Below, one piece after another: positions 36,566-45,991 of a DNA stretch of 64,000 nucleotides; within the stretch, counting starts at the first letter, position 1; each line of letters begins with the position of its first letter. The notes under the pieces are model-generated. The model made no database searches and had not been told where the DNA came from. It saw nothing but the letters and a program-made list of their open reading frames with translations. The DNA lies in the NCBI GenBank assembly GCA_934276485.1, contig CAKQTE010000040.1:8036-72035 (forward strand). Reading direction: 5' to 3'. A program made the translations under genes and the position numbers. The DNA is from an uncultured Spirochaetales bacterium. GTDB lineage: Bacteria > Spirochaetota > Spirochaetia > Sphaerochaetales > Sphaerochaetaceae.

Positions 36566-37270
36566 ATGAAAGAAAAGAAATCCCTTTCATCCAATGACTA
36601 CCTAATTTATTTGTCTGTAGTCTATGTCGTTATTGCAGTTACAATGAATATCTTCTGCATGAAGTCCCTGTCTTTTTCACTACCATTCATAGTTTGTGAT
36701 GGAGGCTTACTAATTAGCTGGGGCGTATTCTTGATCTCAAATGTCATCGTAGAGGTTTGGGGAGAGAAAGAATGCGTCAAGATTGTAACATTTGCAACTG
36801 TAGTTACATTTGTGATCATGATAATCGGAAGATTGATTGTCTTTATCCCCACTCTTGATGAATACACAGAGCAAGCTGATGCCTTTGCTCGTATATTCTC
36901 AAATGGACCTAGGACAATAGTTTCCAGCGTAATTGCATTCTGGGTTGGAAATGTGATAAATGCACATGTAATCATGAAAATCAAGGCATCCATTCCAGAG
37001 AATAAGGATAATAAAGCATTGTTCTTCATGCGTTCTGCACTATCAACACTTGTAGGACAGCTTGTAGATAATGCTATTTTCATGGTTCTTGCATTTGCGC
37101 CAATTGGACTATCACTATATGAAATGGCTTGGAAGGATATTTCAAGTTCTGTTTTGTCAGGTACTGTGATAGAACTAGTAGTAGAAAGCTGTTTTGTACC
37201 TTGCATCACGATTCCTTTGACAAAGAAGATTCTAGATGTAAGGAAAAAGGAATCTAAATGCGAGTATTAA
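36566..37270 (+). CDS. Queuosine precursor transporter (YhhQ/VUT family)
   Basis: A 234-residue membrane protein with six or more transmembrane helices and the family patterns LPFIVCDGGLLISWG, IVEVWGEKE and GRTIVSSVIAFWVGN-like segment (here NGPRTIVSSVIAFWVGN). The family takes up preQ0, preQ1 or queuine for tRNA modification. Its upstream leader can sequester the ribosome site. It overlaps the SDR gene by 13 bases. Confidence 0.85.
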   Translation: MKEKKSLSSNDYLIYLSVVYVVIAVTMNIFCMKSLSFSLPFIVCDGGLLISWGVFLISNVIVEVWGEKECVKIVTFATVVTFVIMIIGRLIVFIPTLDEYTEQADAFARIFSNGPRTIVSSVIAFWVGNVINAHVIMKIKASIPENKDNKALFFMRSALSTLVGQLVDNAIFMVLAFAPIGLSLYEMAWKDISSSVLSGTVIELVVESCFVPCITIPLTKKILDVRKKESKCEY

Positions 37271-37917
37271 TAACTGGAGCATCATCCGGAATTGGTAAGT
37301 ATTGCGTAAGCTTGTTTATGCATATGGGCTACGAAGTCATTGGTTTGGATATAAAACCACAGACAATAGATGGCTACAAGCACTATATTGCTGATATATC
37401 AAAGAAGGAAACACTTCCAGATATTTTTGGAGTTGACTATCTGATAAACAACGCTGGAGTCCAGGCTAGCGTTGATGATATAGATGTCAACTTAAAGGGT
37501 ACTATCAACGTAACAGAAAAATATGGCATACACGAAGGCATAAAGAGCATCCTCTTTGTTGCATCTGCGTCTGCTCATACAGGAGCAGAGTTCCCATATT
37601 ACTCAGCTTCCAAGGGCGGAATGCTAGCATATATGCGCAATGTTGCGCTTCGCGTTGCAAAGTATGGTGCAACATGTAACAGCATATCTCCAGGAGGAGT
37701 AAAGACAGAGTTGAACAAGCCTGTCATGGAAGATGAGAAGCTTTGGGCTGATATCATGGCTGTAACGCCTCTCAAGCGCTGGGCAGAACCAGAGGAGATT
37801 GCATCTTGGATATATTTCCTGACTACAATCAACAAGTCATGCACCGGTGAGGATATCCTTATAGATAATGGTGAGACTCATCTCAATGCGACATTTATCT
37901 GGCCAGATAACGCTTAA
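37258..37917 (+). CDS. Short-chain dehydrogenase/reductase
   Basis: A 219-residue SDR enzyme: cofactor motif TGASSGIG (residues about 6-13), NNAGV, the catalytic serine in VASASAHTG and YYSASKGG with Tyr and Lys. Substrate is unknown. It overlaps the queuosine-precursor transporter gene, so the two are coexpressed. Confidence 0.9.
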   Translation: MRVLITGASSGIGKYCVSLFMHMGYEVIGLDIKPQTIDGYKHYIADISKKETLPDIFGVDYLINNAGVQASVDDIDVNLKGTINVTEKYGIHEGIKSILFVASASAHTGAEFPYYSASKGGMLAYMRNVALRVAKYGATCNSISPGGVKTELNKPVMEDEKLWADIMAVTPLKRWAEPEEIASWIYFLTTINKSCTGEDILIDNGETHLNATFIWPDNA

Positions 37918-37932
37918 TAGCTTATATCTTCA

Positions 37933-37961
37933 TTGAATATAAAAACCAAAACTTTTATCAT
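37933..37961 (+). promoter_or_regulatory. galE promoter
   Basis: TTGAAT (37933-37938), 17-base spacer, TATCAT (37956-37961). Expected start near 37968 supports the ATG at 37984. Confidence 0.55.
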
Positions 37962-37983
37962 TCTAGTAGAGAGGAGGCGTGTC

Positions 37984-39000
37984 ATGCGTATACTTGTCAC
38001 TGGTGGTGCTGGATATATTGGTACCCATACAGTTGTAGAATTGTTTGCAAAGAACATCGATGTTGTCGTCATGGATAATCTTGGAAACTCAAATCCAGAA
38101 GCTCTTAAGAGAGTTGAACAGATTACTGGAAAGAAAGTTGAATTTGTTGAAGGCGACGTAAGAGATAAAGCTCTTCTTGATAAAGTCTTCGAGACATACA
38201 AGATCGATGGTGTTATTCACTTTGCAGGAAAGAAAGCTGTTGGAGAGTCTGTTGCTAAGCCTATTGAGTACTATGACAACAACCTAATCTCAACATTGAA
38301 GCTTGTTGAATCAATGAGAGAACATGGTGTTAAGAATCTAATATTCTCATCATCTGCTACTGTATATTCAGCAGATAACGAAGTACCTCTACGTGAGAGC
38401 TGCAAGACTGGTTATTGTTCAAATCCATATGGTTGGACTAAGTATATGGGAGAGATCATCCTTTCAGATATGGTAAAGGCAGATCCAGAGTGGTCAGTTG
38501 TCCTTCTTAGATATTTCAATCCAGTGGGAGCTCACGAAAGTGGTCTTATTGGAGAAGATCCAAATGGAATTCCTGCAAACCTTATGCCATTTATCAGCAA
38601 GGTCGCTGTTGGAAAGCTAGAGTGCCTAAGTGTATTTGGAAATGATTATGATACACCAGATGGAACTGGTGTCAGAGACTACATTCATGTTGTAGATCTT
38701 GCTAAGGGCCATGTTGCTGCTGTTGATTATATGCTAAAGCATAAGGGTACAGAAATCATCAACCTAGGAACAGGAAAAGGCTATAGCGTTCTTGATATGG
38801 TTAAGGCTTTCGATCGTGTCAATGGCGTTAAGGTCAACTATAAGATAGCTCCAAGACGTCCAGGAGATCTTGCAACTGTATACTCTGATCCAAAGAAGGC
38901 CAAGGAGGTTCTTGGTTGGGAAGCCACTCATGATCTTGATGACATGTGTCGTGATTCTTGGGCTTGGCAATCAAAGAATCCAAATGGATATAAAAAATAA
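37984..39000 (+). CDS. galE: UDP-glucose 4-epimerase
   Basis: A 338-residue extended SDR. NAD-binding GGAGYIGTH at the N-terminus, DNLGNSNPEAL, SSSATVYS with the catalytic serine, and the YGWTKYMGE Tyr-x3-Lys pair. It interconverts UDP-glucose and UDP-galactose. The start has GAGGAGG 6 bases upstream; an earlier in-frame start at 37933 would precede the promoter. A terminator follows at 39012. Confidence 0.95.
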   Translation: MRILVTGGAGYIGTHTVVELFAKNIDVVVMDNLGNSNPEALKRVEQITGKKVEFVEGDVRDKALLDKVFETYKIDGVIHFAGKKAVGESVAKPIEYYDNNLISTLKLVESMREHGVKNLIFSSSATVYSADNEVPLRESCKTGYCSNPYGWTKYMGEIILSDMVKADPEWSVVLLRYFNPVGAHESGLIGEDPNGIPANLMPFISKVAVGKLECLSVFGNDYDTPDGTGVRDYIHVVDLAKGHVAAVDYMLKHKGTEIINLGTGKGYSVLDMVKAFDRVNGVKVNYKIAPRRPGDLATVYSDPKKAKEVLGWEATHDLDDMCRDSWAWQSKNPNGYKK

Positions 39001-39011
39001 GATTTTAGATG

Positions 39012-39046
39012 AGGGATGGGCAATGTAGCTCTTCCCTTTTTCTTTA
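39012..39046 (+). terminator. Rho-independent terminator after galE
   Basis: AGGGATGGGC (39012-39021) and GCTCTTCCCT (39028-39037) form a stem of 9 pairs with one T-T mismatch, followed by a T-rich stretch. Confidence 0.85.
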
Positions 39047-39075
39047 TTGCTTCACATTGGTTTTGCATCTAAAAT
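39047..39075 (+). promoter_or_regulatory. Promoter of a probable leaderless cls gene
   Basis: TTGCTT (39047-39052), spacer 17, TAAAAT (39070-39075), which ends 7 bases before the ATG at 39083. No ribosome site is present, so the mRNA likely begins at or one base before the start codon. Confidence 0.5.
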
Positions 39076-39082
39076 TCTACCT

Positions 39083-40618
39083 ATGAAGAATAAATGGTTT
39101 CATTCCTTGTTTCGCAGAAGACTTCTCATAGGAATATTGCTCATAGCTCAGCTTTGGGCAATCTATTACTACATATCTAGCGATACCAAAGCATCTAGCA
39201 TCATTAGTTCAATTCTCACAATAGCAAGCTATGGTGCTGTTTTGTCTGTTATTTCAAAACGGGAAAAGGGGTCCTATAAGCTCTTTTGGTGTTTGATCCT
39301 TGTTATATTTCCAGTCTTTGGATGTTTCTTGTATCTCTTTTCCGAGCTTGAGTCCTCTACATGGAGTACAAATAAGAAGTTTGCAAATACAGAGAAGAAA
39401 GGACGAGCAGGAAGAGCCCTTATTGAAGATGATCTGGATAAGGCAAAAGATGCAATTCCTGAATACATTACACAATTGCAATACTTGGACACATATGCAG
39501 GGTTTCCTGTGTGTGCTGGCACCAAGTGCGAATACCTAACTCCAGGAGAGAAGATGTTCGAAGTGCTTCTCAAGGAGCTTGAGAAAGCGGAGAAGTATAT
39601 CTTCATGGAATATTTCATCGTACAAGAAGGCGTGATGTGGAATGCGATTTTGGATATCTTGAAAAGAAAAGCAGATCAAGGCGTCAAGGTTCGCATCATG
39701 TATGACGACTTTGGATGTTTCTTTCTTCTACCAAAAGACTATCAAAAACAACTAAAGGAATATGGTATTGAGTGTGGTGTATTCAATCCATTCAGACCTT
39801 TCCTGACAGTACTGCAGAACAATAGAGACCACAGAAAGATTACATCTATCGATGGAAAGGTTGCTTTCACAGGTGGTGTGAACCTCGCAGATGAATATAT
39901 AAATGCATATGAAAAGCATGGTCATTGGAAAGACGCGGGCATAAAGATCGAAGGTAAGGCTGCATGGAGCTTGACTGTGATGTTTCTTGAAATGTGGCAG
40001 ACTTGTAAGCGCATTAACGAAGACTACAGCATTTATTATCCATGGAAAGAAAAGGTTTGTGAGACTCCTAGTGATGGTTTTGTAGTTCCTTATGCAGATA
40101 GCCCTCTAGATAAAGAGAACGTTGGTGAGCATGTATACCTAAAGGAAATTACGGATGCAAAGCGCTATGTCTATATAAACACACCATATTTGATAGTCGA
40201 TGACAGCATGATCTCAGCTCTCACTCTTGCTGCTAAAAGTGGTATAGATGTACGCATTGTCACACCTCATGTTTGGGATAAGTTCTTTGTCCATATGACA
40301 ACGCAATCGTACTACAGGGATTTGATAAAAGGTGGAGTGAAGATATATGAGTACACGAAGGGATTCATTCACTCAAAGACATTCGTTATAGATGACAGAG
40401 TTGCAACTGTCGGAACAACAAACCTGGATTTCAGAAGTCTATATCTGCACTTTGAGTGTGGAGTAGTCCTTTTTGACAATAAAGCAGTATTGGAAGTGAA
40501 GGACGACTACTTAAAGACCCTAGAGGAGTGCCAGGAGATTACTCTAAAGGATTGCCGTTATGGATTTTTCAAGCGATTGATTCAGAACGTGATGAGAGTC
40601 ATCGCGCCTTTGATGTAA
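39083..40618 (+). CDS. cls: Cardiolipin synthase (phospholipase D family)
   Basis: A 511-residue membrane enzyme with two N-terminal transmembrane helices and two HKD motifs: DHRKITSIDGKVAFTGG around residue 250 and HSKTFVIDDRVATVGTTN around 430. It joins two phosphatidylglycerols to make cardiolipin. A longer frame from 39047 overlaps the galE terminator and is rejected. Length is normal. Confidence 0.93.
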   Translation: MKNKWFHSLFRRRLLIGILLIAQLWAIYYYISSDTKASSIISSILTIASYGAVLSVISKREKGSYKLFWCLILVIFPVFGCFLYLFSELESSTWSTNKKFANTEKKGRAGRALIEDDLDKAKDAIPEYITQLQYLDTYAGFPVCAGTKCEYLTPGEKMFEVLLKELEKAEKYIFMEYFIVQEGVMWNAILDILKRKADQGVKVRIMYDDFGCFFLLPKDYQKQLKEYGIECGVFNPFRPFLTVLQNNRDHRKITSIDGKVAFTGGVNLADEYINAYEKHGHWKDAGIKIEGKAAWSLTVMFLEMWQTCKRINEDYSIYYPWKEKVCETPSDGFVVPYADSPLDKENVGEHVYLKEITDAKRYVYINTPYLIVDDSMISALTLAAKSGIDVRIVTPHVWDKFFVHMTTQSYYRDLIKGGVKIYEYTKGFIHSKTFVIDDRVATVGTTNLDFRSLYLHFECGVVLFDNKAVLEVKDDYLKTLEECQEITLKDCRYGFFKRLIQNVMRVIAPLM

Positions 40619-40659
40619 AATCGTCCTTTGTGATAACCTATAGTTAAGAAGGCAATAAA

Positions 40660-41439
40660 ATGGAAAACCTAGAGAAGATTGCAATGTTAATCGATGCTGA
40701 TAACACTCAACTGATGAAGCTAGAGGCAGTCTTGAGAGAAATATCTACACGCGGACGTATTGTTGTTAAGCGTGCATATGGCAATTGGCGCAAGGATATT
40801 CTTAAAAATTGGGAGAACGAGTTAAAGCGTCTTGCGATAAAAGCAGAGCAGCAATTCGATTATGTCAGTGGAAAGAATGCTACAGATATGGCACTTGTGA
40901 TAGATGCTATCAATATGCTCTACAAAGGCATATATGATGCATTTGTTATTGTCGCTAGCGATAGTGATTACACACCACTAGCAATTAACCTCCACGAGTC
41001 TGGAGTGTACGTAATAGGTGTTGGAGAGAAGAAGACACCGGAAGCGTTCCGTAATAGCTGTGACGAATTCATATTTTTGGAAAACCTAGAGGAAGTTGAA
41101 GACGAAAAGAAGAAAAAGACCAAGACTCCTTCCAAAAAGGAATTAAAGACAGATTTTGCATACGAAGAAGCATCAGCTAATAGTGATGACGATGACGATA
41201 TGCTAGAGGTGCATAACCTACTTAGAATCGCTTGGGAAAGATTCCAGGATGACAATGGCTTTGTAGATATGGCAACTGTAGGACAGTACATAAAGAGGGC
41301 AAAGCCTGATTTCGATCCAAAGAACTATGGTTATGTGAAGCTATCACAACTTATAGAGGCATATCCATATAGGTATGAGGTCAGTAAACAAAAGGTAAAT
41401 CATGGCTCATTGATCTACTATGCATATCGATGTATTTGA
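40660..41439 (+). CDS. NYN-domain nuclease with C-terminal OST-HTH/LOTUS domain
   Basis: A 259-residue protein. The N-terminal NYN (PIN-like, LabA/DUF88) domain has the acidic sites IDADNTQ, DMALVIDAINML and VASDSDYTPL; a charged Lys-rich linker (about 150-180) joins it to an OST-HTH/LOTUS domain (DDMLEVHNLLRIAWERF and beyond). This combination is that of predicted RNA-processing nucleases. Ribosome site AAGAAGG. It precedes a region of structured RNA elements, which it may or may not act on. Confidence 0.88.
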   Translation: MENLEKIAMLIDADNTQLMKLEAVLREISTRGRIVVKRAYGNWRKDILKNWENELKRLAIKAEQQFDYVSGKNATDMALVIDAINMLYKGIYDAFVIVASDSDYTPLAINLHESGVYVIGVGEKKTPEAFRNSCDEFIFLENLEEVEDEKKKKTKTPSKKELKTDFAYEEASANSDDDDDMLEVHNLLRIAWERFQDDNGFVDMATVGQYIKRAKPDFDPKNYGYVKLSQLIEAYPYRYEVSKQKVNHGSLIYYAYRCI

Positions 41440-41449
41440 AAATCAAAAA

Positions 41450-41568
41450 TTGACAGCTGAAAAAAGCAGGTGTAAATTGTAGTAGTTGATGGTCCCTTTC
41501 ACAGGACCTCCATAAGGTGTTAATGCAACAAACTACCGTGAGTCTCGCGGCAAGTGTTGCTTTTTTTA
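41450..41568 (+). ncRNA. Candidate small RNA with own promoter and terminator
   Basis: A promoter TTGACA (41450-41455), spacer 18, TAAATT (41474-41479) predicts a start near 41486. A hairpin GGTCC/GGACC (41492-41496/41505-41509) follows. The transcript would end at a branched terminator: GCAAC/GTTGC (41526-41530/41557-41561) enclosing CCGTGA/TCGCGG, followed by seven T. The product would be about 80 bases. I do not recognise it. A frame beginning at 41524 crosses the terminator and is discussed separately. Confidence 0.5.
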
Positions 41569-42049
41569 TGCCGTTTTCGAAAATATAAAAGCACTCAGAA
41601 TGGAGTGCTAAAGGAGAAGAGTCGATTAAGACTGCGAATAAGACTAAATGATAAGGCGGTAGTGCAAGAATTTTTCAAAGGAGGTTAGTTTTCTTTTGAA
41701 CTCAAAGCCTTATCATCTGCATCTACTTAAGAAACAAATGAAAACAATAAAGGTTACAAGAAAGCAAAAGCTACCGAGGAATTAGGGGGAATGGAATGAT
41801 AAATCTATGTTATCCCTCGGTAGCTTTGTGCTTCTACTATATAAATCGAAAGATAGTAGATAAATTGCTTAAAAATTTTAATCAGAAAATAAATAGAACC
41901 GAATTCGGATTGAAAATAATTGCTTTATATTTATGAATTGTGGATTTTGTGTGAGAAAACGGCTTTTATGAGCTTTTCAGGAGTTATTGGTTTTTCTATT
42001 TGGATTAATCGATGTATATTTATAGATATAAGAAGTGGAGATTTAAGCT
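41569..42049 (+). other. Hairpin-rich intergenic region with no supported gene
   Basis: Four further perfect inverted repeats: AGCACTC/GAGTGCT (41590-41609); ATGATAAGGC/GCCTTATCAT (41648-41657/41707-41716) with an inner TTCAAA/TTTGAA; AAAGCTACCGAGG/CCTCGGTAGCTTT (41767-41779/41815-41827), 13 pairs; TCTACTAT/ATAGTAGA (41833-41840/41853-41860). CTACCG/CGGTAG words recur and could pair alternatively. A palindrome CCGAATTCGG (41899-41908) may be a TetR operator. Two ribosome-site-like purine runs (41611, 41679) precede no convincing gene. Confidence 0.5.
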
Positions 42050-42619
42050 GTGTCGCAAATAACCAAGAAAGCTTTGGCAGGTGCTTTTAGAGAGCTTTTG
42101 GAAGAAAAGCCAATTTCAAAGATTACGATTTCAGATATCACAGATAGAGCTGGTGTTAATCGTCATACATTCTATTATCATTTCAAGGATATCAACGATA
42201 TGATTGCGTGGACATTTTCCACGAAGATCAAAGAGCTTCTCGATGAGCATATTTGTTATGATAATTGGCAGAATGCGTTTGGTGTTCTTCTTGATTACTG
42301 CTCACAGCGAAGAAAGTTCATTCTTGCTGTATATCATTCCGACTCAAAGGAACATGTATTAAGGCTTTTCAATGAATGGGTATATACACTTTTGAGAAGA
42401 GTATTGGAAGAGCAAAGCATTGGAATGCATGTCTATGATTCCGATAAGGACTATATTGCACGATTTTATCAATTTGGATTTGTTGGAATGCTTATCTCTT
42501 GGCTGGACACTGGAATGATGGAAGATCCTGAAGTGCTGATTAAACAGCTTGCAATCCTTGCGCGCGGTGACCTCAAAGATACATTAATTAGATTCGAAGA
42601 AGAAACAATGAGGAAATAG
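42050..42619 (+). CDS. TetR/AcrR-family regulator (DhaS-like)
   Basis: A 189-residue regulator with a TetR helix-turn-helix (KITISDITDRAGVNRHTFYYHFKDI) and a C-terminal domain like those of DhaS-type dihydroxyacetone kinase regulators. The GTG start has a GTGGAG site. The next gene, 124 bases downstream, is the oleate hydratase homologue, which it may control. A 10-base palindrome at 41899 is a candidate operator. Confidence 0.88.
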   Translation: MSQITKKALAGAFRELLEEKPISKITISDITDRAGVNRHTFYYHFKDINDMIAWTFSTKIKELLDEHICYDNWQNAFGVLLDYCSQRRKFILAVYHSDSKEHVLRLFNEWVYTLLRRVLEEQSIGMHVYDSDKDYIARFYQFGFVGMLISWLDTGMMEDPEVLIKQLAILARGDLKDTLIRFEEETMRK

Positions 42620-42743
42620 ACAACATTAGGAGTTTGTAGTCTTTTTTGCATATTGGAAAACTGTGTGTAAAAAGCCAACATGGCTATTTTGGTGTTCATT
42701 TAATCTGAAGATATATATCTGTACCCTTAGGTAAGAGGTACAG

Positions 42744-44492
42744 ATGTATTACAGTTCAGGAAATTATGAGAGTCTATCGCATCCAGAAAAAGCGAAGAAT
42801 ATAGACTCCAAATCAGCATATATAATAGGTACAGGGCTTGCAGGTCTTTCTGCAGCTGCTTTCTTGATCCGCGACTGTGGCATGAAAGGAGAAAGAATCC
42901 ACATGTTAGAGGAAGAACCTCTTGCTGGAGGTATATCTCCGGATTTAGAGGATTCGCAAGGTTTTGTGATCAGAAGCTCCAGTGTTATGGAAGAACACTT
43001 CGAGTGTTTGTGGGATTTGTTTTCCACGATTCCCTCTTCTGAAAACAATGGCTTATCTGTACTAGATGAGTTCAAGCTCATAAATGAAAAAGATCCAAAT
43101 CAAGCATCTATAAGAACAACTACAGATAGATGCAAGAATGTTTATAGCAATGAGAAATACAATCTATCCAATGAAGCATTGCATAGCCTTATTAAGCTAA
43201 TTCTTGCAAAAGATGAAGAGCTTGCTGATAAGCGTGTCAGCGATGTACTGGATGAAAGCTTCTTTTCATCAAATCTGTGGTTGTATTTCCAGACGCTTTT
43301 TGCATTCTCTACATGGCATTCAGCTTTGGAGATGAAGAGATTTTTATTGCGTTTTGCGCATCAAGCAGAAGGCTTTTCCAATCTCTCTAGCTTGAAATAT
43401 GCAAAATACAATCAATATGAGTCCTTCATTCTTCCTCTTGTCAAATACCTTACGGAAAATGGAGTAGATTTTGTTTATAACACAAGAGTCTCGGACGTTA
43501 AATTCGAAATTGAGAATAATAAGATGATTGCTAAAAGCATCGCACTAGAGCGCGATGAAACAGAAGATTGGATAGGTCTTACAGAAGATGATTTACTACT
43601 TATAACAAATGGCTCTGCAACAATGTGTGCATCTCTTGGCGCACAAGATAAAGCTGCAGCAAGATCTGATCGTCCTAAGAAAACCCTATGGATGAGAATA
43701 TGTGATGAGTATGGTAAGTTTGGATCTCCTGCAAAGTTTTTCTCTTGCGTGGAGAAAACTCGCTGGGAAGCTGCAACTATAACAACTCTTGATGAAAAGA
43801 TTCCACAGATTCTAGAGAGCGTTCTTAAGCGAGATCCTTTTTCTGGAAAGCTAGTTACCGGTGGCCTTGTTACAATAAAGGACAGCTCTTGGCTCTTGAG
43901 CTTTGCATTCAACAGACAGCCTTATTCCAAAATACAAGCTAGAAATGAGCTTGTTGGTTGGATCTATGGCTTGAATCTAGATAAAGAAGGCGATTTCATA
44001 CATAAGAGAATGTACGATTGCACAGGAACGGAAATCTGTGCTGAGTGGCTCTACCATATGGGTGTGGATGAGTCTGATATCATGAGTATGGCTAGAGAGA
44101 GTGCTAATACAATTCCTATCATGCTTCCATATATCACTTCTTCATTGATGCCTAGGACTTCTTCTGATAGGCCTAGAGTAGTTCCTGAGAAAGCGAAGAA
44201 CTTTGCATTCATAGGACAATTTGCAGAAACAGATAGAGATGTGGCATTCACACCAGAGTATTCTGTCAGAACAGCTATGGAAGCTGTATATACTCTTCTC
44301 TCTATTGATAAAGGAGTGCCGGAAGTGTGGAGCAGCGCATATGACATCAGATCTGTTCTTGCTGCTATAAAAATGCTTTTGGATGGAAGAAAACTTGTAG
44401 ACTTACATCTTCCATTTATTGATACATGTGTCATTGAAAAAACAAAGGGAACAGTAATCTACGATATGCTTGAATCTTATAACCTTATCTAA
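42744..44492 (+). CDS. Oleate hydratase homologue lacking the catalytic RGGREM motif
   Basis: A 582-residue flavoprotein homologous to oleate hydratases across its length: GTGLAGLSAAAFLIRDCGMKG FAD-binding start, HFECLWDLFSTIPS, and KYNQYESFILPL containing the substrate-protonating tyrosine region. Where active enzymes have RGGREM, this protein has RSSSVM (residues 77-82), so the water-activating glutamate is valine and the second arginine serine. GGSLDG is also altered (GGISPD). It is therefore unlikely to hydrate oleate in the known way; it may have another flavin-dependent role. AAGAGG ribosome site. A strong terminator follows. Confidence 0.85.
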   Translation: MYYSSGNYESLSHPEKAKNIDSKSAYIIGTGLAGLSAAAFLIRDCGMKGERIHMLEEEPLAGGISPDLEDSQGFVIRSSSVMEEHFECLWDLFSTIPSSENNGLSVLDEFKLINEKDPNQASIRTTTDRCKNVYSNEKYNLSNEALHSLIKLILAKDEELADKRVSDVLDESFFSSNLWLYFQTLFAFSTWHSALEMKRFLLRFAHQAEGFSNLSSLKYAKYNQYESFILPLVKYLTENGVDFVYNTRVSDVKFEIENNKMIAKSIALERDETEDWIGLTEDDLLLITNGSATMCASLGAQDKAAARSDRPKKTLWMRICDEYGKFGSPAKFFSCVEKTRWEAATITTLDEKIPQILESVLKRDPFSGKLVTGGLVTIKDSSWLLSFAFNRQPYSKIQARNELVGWIYGLNLDKEGDFIHKRMYDCTGTEICAEWLYHMGVDESDIMSMARESANTIPIMLPYITSSLMPRTSSDRPRVVPEKAKNFAFIGQFAETDRDVAFTPEYSVRTAMEAVYTLLSIDKGVPEVWSSAYDIRSVLAAIKMLLDGRKLVDLHLPFIDTCVIEKTKGTVIYDMLESYNLI

Positions 44493-44523
44493 GGTCAAAG
44501 AAACTCCCCTTATTTAGTGTTTT

Positions 44524-44553
44524 GGGTAGAGGGCTGGAAACAGCTCTCTACCC
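44524..44553. terminator. Bidirectional terminator with GAAA tetraloop
   Basis: A 13-pair stem (44524-44536/44541-44553, one G-U) closed by GAAA, between the convergent hydratase-like and MATE genes. Confidence 0.8.
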
Positions 44554-44559
44554 ATTAGT

Positions 44560-45915
44560 CTACTCTGAAACTTTCTTGAGGTTCTTGATTTTATTGTTGT
44601 ATATACGAAGAAAGAAGAATCCAGATATCAAGATACTTGCAATCTCTGCAAGCAAGAATGAATACCATACAGCATTAAGTCCAAATAGCTTTCCAAGAAT
44701 CCAAGCAGAAGGAATAAGGACAATAAGCTGTCTTGAAATTGAGACTATCAAAGACACGTATCCGGCTCCTGTTGCTTGATAGATAGCCATTAGAATGATG
44801 GATACTCCTGCAATTATAAAGTGATATGAGATGATCCTTAGGGCAGGAATCCCAATCTCCAGCATATGCTCTGATGCCGAAAATAGAGCAAGAAGCTTAT
44901 CTGGGATAAATTGGAATAGAATGAATCCAAATGCCATTATAGCTATTGCAATTAGAACACCATCTCTCAATGTCTCATTGATTCTATGCTTGTCTCCTGC
45001 GCCAAAGTTATATGCAATGATAGCAACAAGTCCTGCATTCAGGCCAAAGATTGGCATGAATACAAAGCTTTGGAGCTTGAAGTAAACGCCAAAGATTGAA
45101 ACTGCAGTTGCTGAAAATCCAATTAGAATCGAATTCATCAAGGAAACCATTATTGTTCCAATTGCCTGTGAGATAACAGCAGGGCATCCTACTTCGTAGA
45201 TACCTTTGATGATATGCTTTCTTGGTCTGATCTCTCTGATCTTTATCTTGATAAAGTGGTTTCTCTTAACAAAGTAGAGAGCTAGGAACATGCTTATGAA
45301 TTGGCTGATTACAGTTGCAATTGCAGCACCATTTACACCAAGGCCAAAGACAAAGATGAATATTGGATCAAGGATGATATTTGCAACAGCTCCTGTCATC
45401 TGAATAAGCATTGGATGCATCGAATCTCCTGTTGATTGCATGATGCGTTCACATGTGATGTCGATAAAGCATCCTAGTGACAGAATAATTACAATACGTG
45501 CATATCCGAGAGATAGTTTCAATAGCTCTGGGTCTGTTGTATATAGTGATAAAAATGGCTTTGTAAGGAATATGCCGATAAAAGCAAATACAAGCCAGGT
45601 TACAACAGCAAGGAAAATACCATTTCCAGCTGTCTCTTCTGCACTTTTATGGTCTCCTGCACCAAGTTTACGGCCTAGGTATGAATTCAGTCCAACAGCT
45701 GTTCCTACAGCGAATGCGATGATCAAATTCTGAAGAGGGAATGCAAGAGAGACTGCAGTTAGAGCTGTTTCTGATACTTTTGCGACAAACATTGAGTCAA
45801 CAATGTTATATAGAGCTTGTACAAGCATTGATATCATCAAAGGAAGTGATATCTTCATAATTAATTCTGGTATCGGAAGATAACCCAAGATATTTTTATT
45901 TGAATTGTTTTGCAT
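44560..45915 (-). CDS. MATE-family efflux transporter
   Basis: A 451-residue, 12-helix MATE protein with IMKISLPLMISMLVQALYNIVDSMFV and GLNSYLGRKLGAGD. This N-terminal form resembles the MepA/NorM-like branch. Distinct from the other two MATE proteins in the window. Divergent from aspartokinase. Confidence 0.92.
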   Translation of the reverse strand: MQNNSNKNILGYLPIPELIMKISLPLMISMLVQALYNIVDSMFVAKVSETALTAVSLAFPLQNLIIAFAVGTAVGLNSYLGRKLGAGDHKSAEETAGNGIFLAVVTWLVFAFIGIFLTKPFLSLYTTDPELLKLSLGYARIVIILSLGCFIDITCERIMQSTGDSMHPMLIQMTGAVANIILDPIFIFVFGLGVNGAAIATVISQFISMFLALYFVKRNHFIKIKIREIRPRKHIIKGIYEVGCPAVISQAIGTIMVSLMNSILIGFSATAVSIFGVYFKLQSFVFMPIFGLNAGLVAIIAYNFGAGDKHRINETLRDGVLIAIAIMAFGFILFQFIPDKLLALFSASEHMLEIGIPALRIISYHFIIAGVSIILMAIYQATGAGYVSLIVSISRQLIVLIPSAWILGKLFGLNAVWYSFLLAEIASILISGFFFLRIYNNKIKNLKKVSE

Positions 45916-45991
45916 AGCACAATATCATTAACTAAAAAGGAATTAAATTGCAAGTATTATCAGCGGGAACCATTTTCATAATAGCGACTAT

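Noticed and set aside
41440..41860. tmRNA, 6S RNA, RNase P RNA or SRP RNA
   Set aside because: None of their signature sequences is present.
44051..44434. Antisense frame inside the hydratase homologue
   Set aside because: Shadow of the real gene; no ribosome site and no recognisable family.
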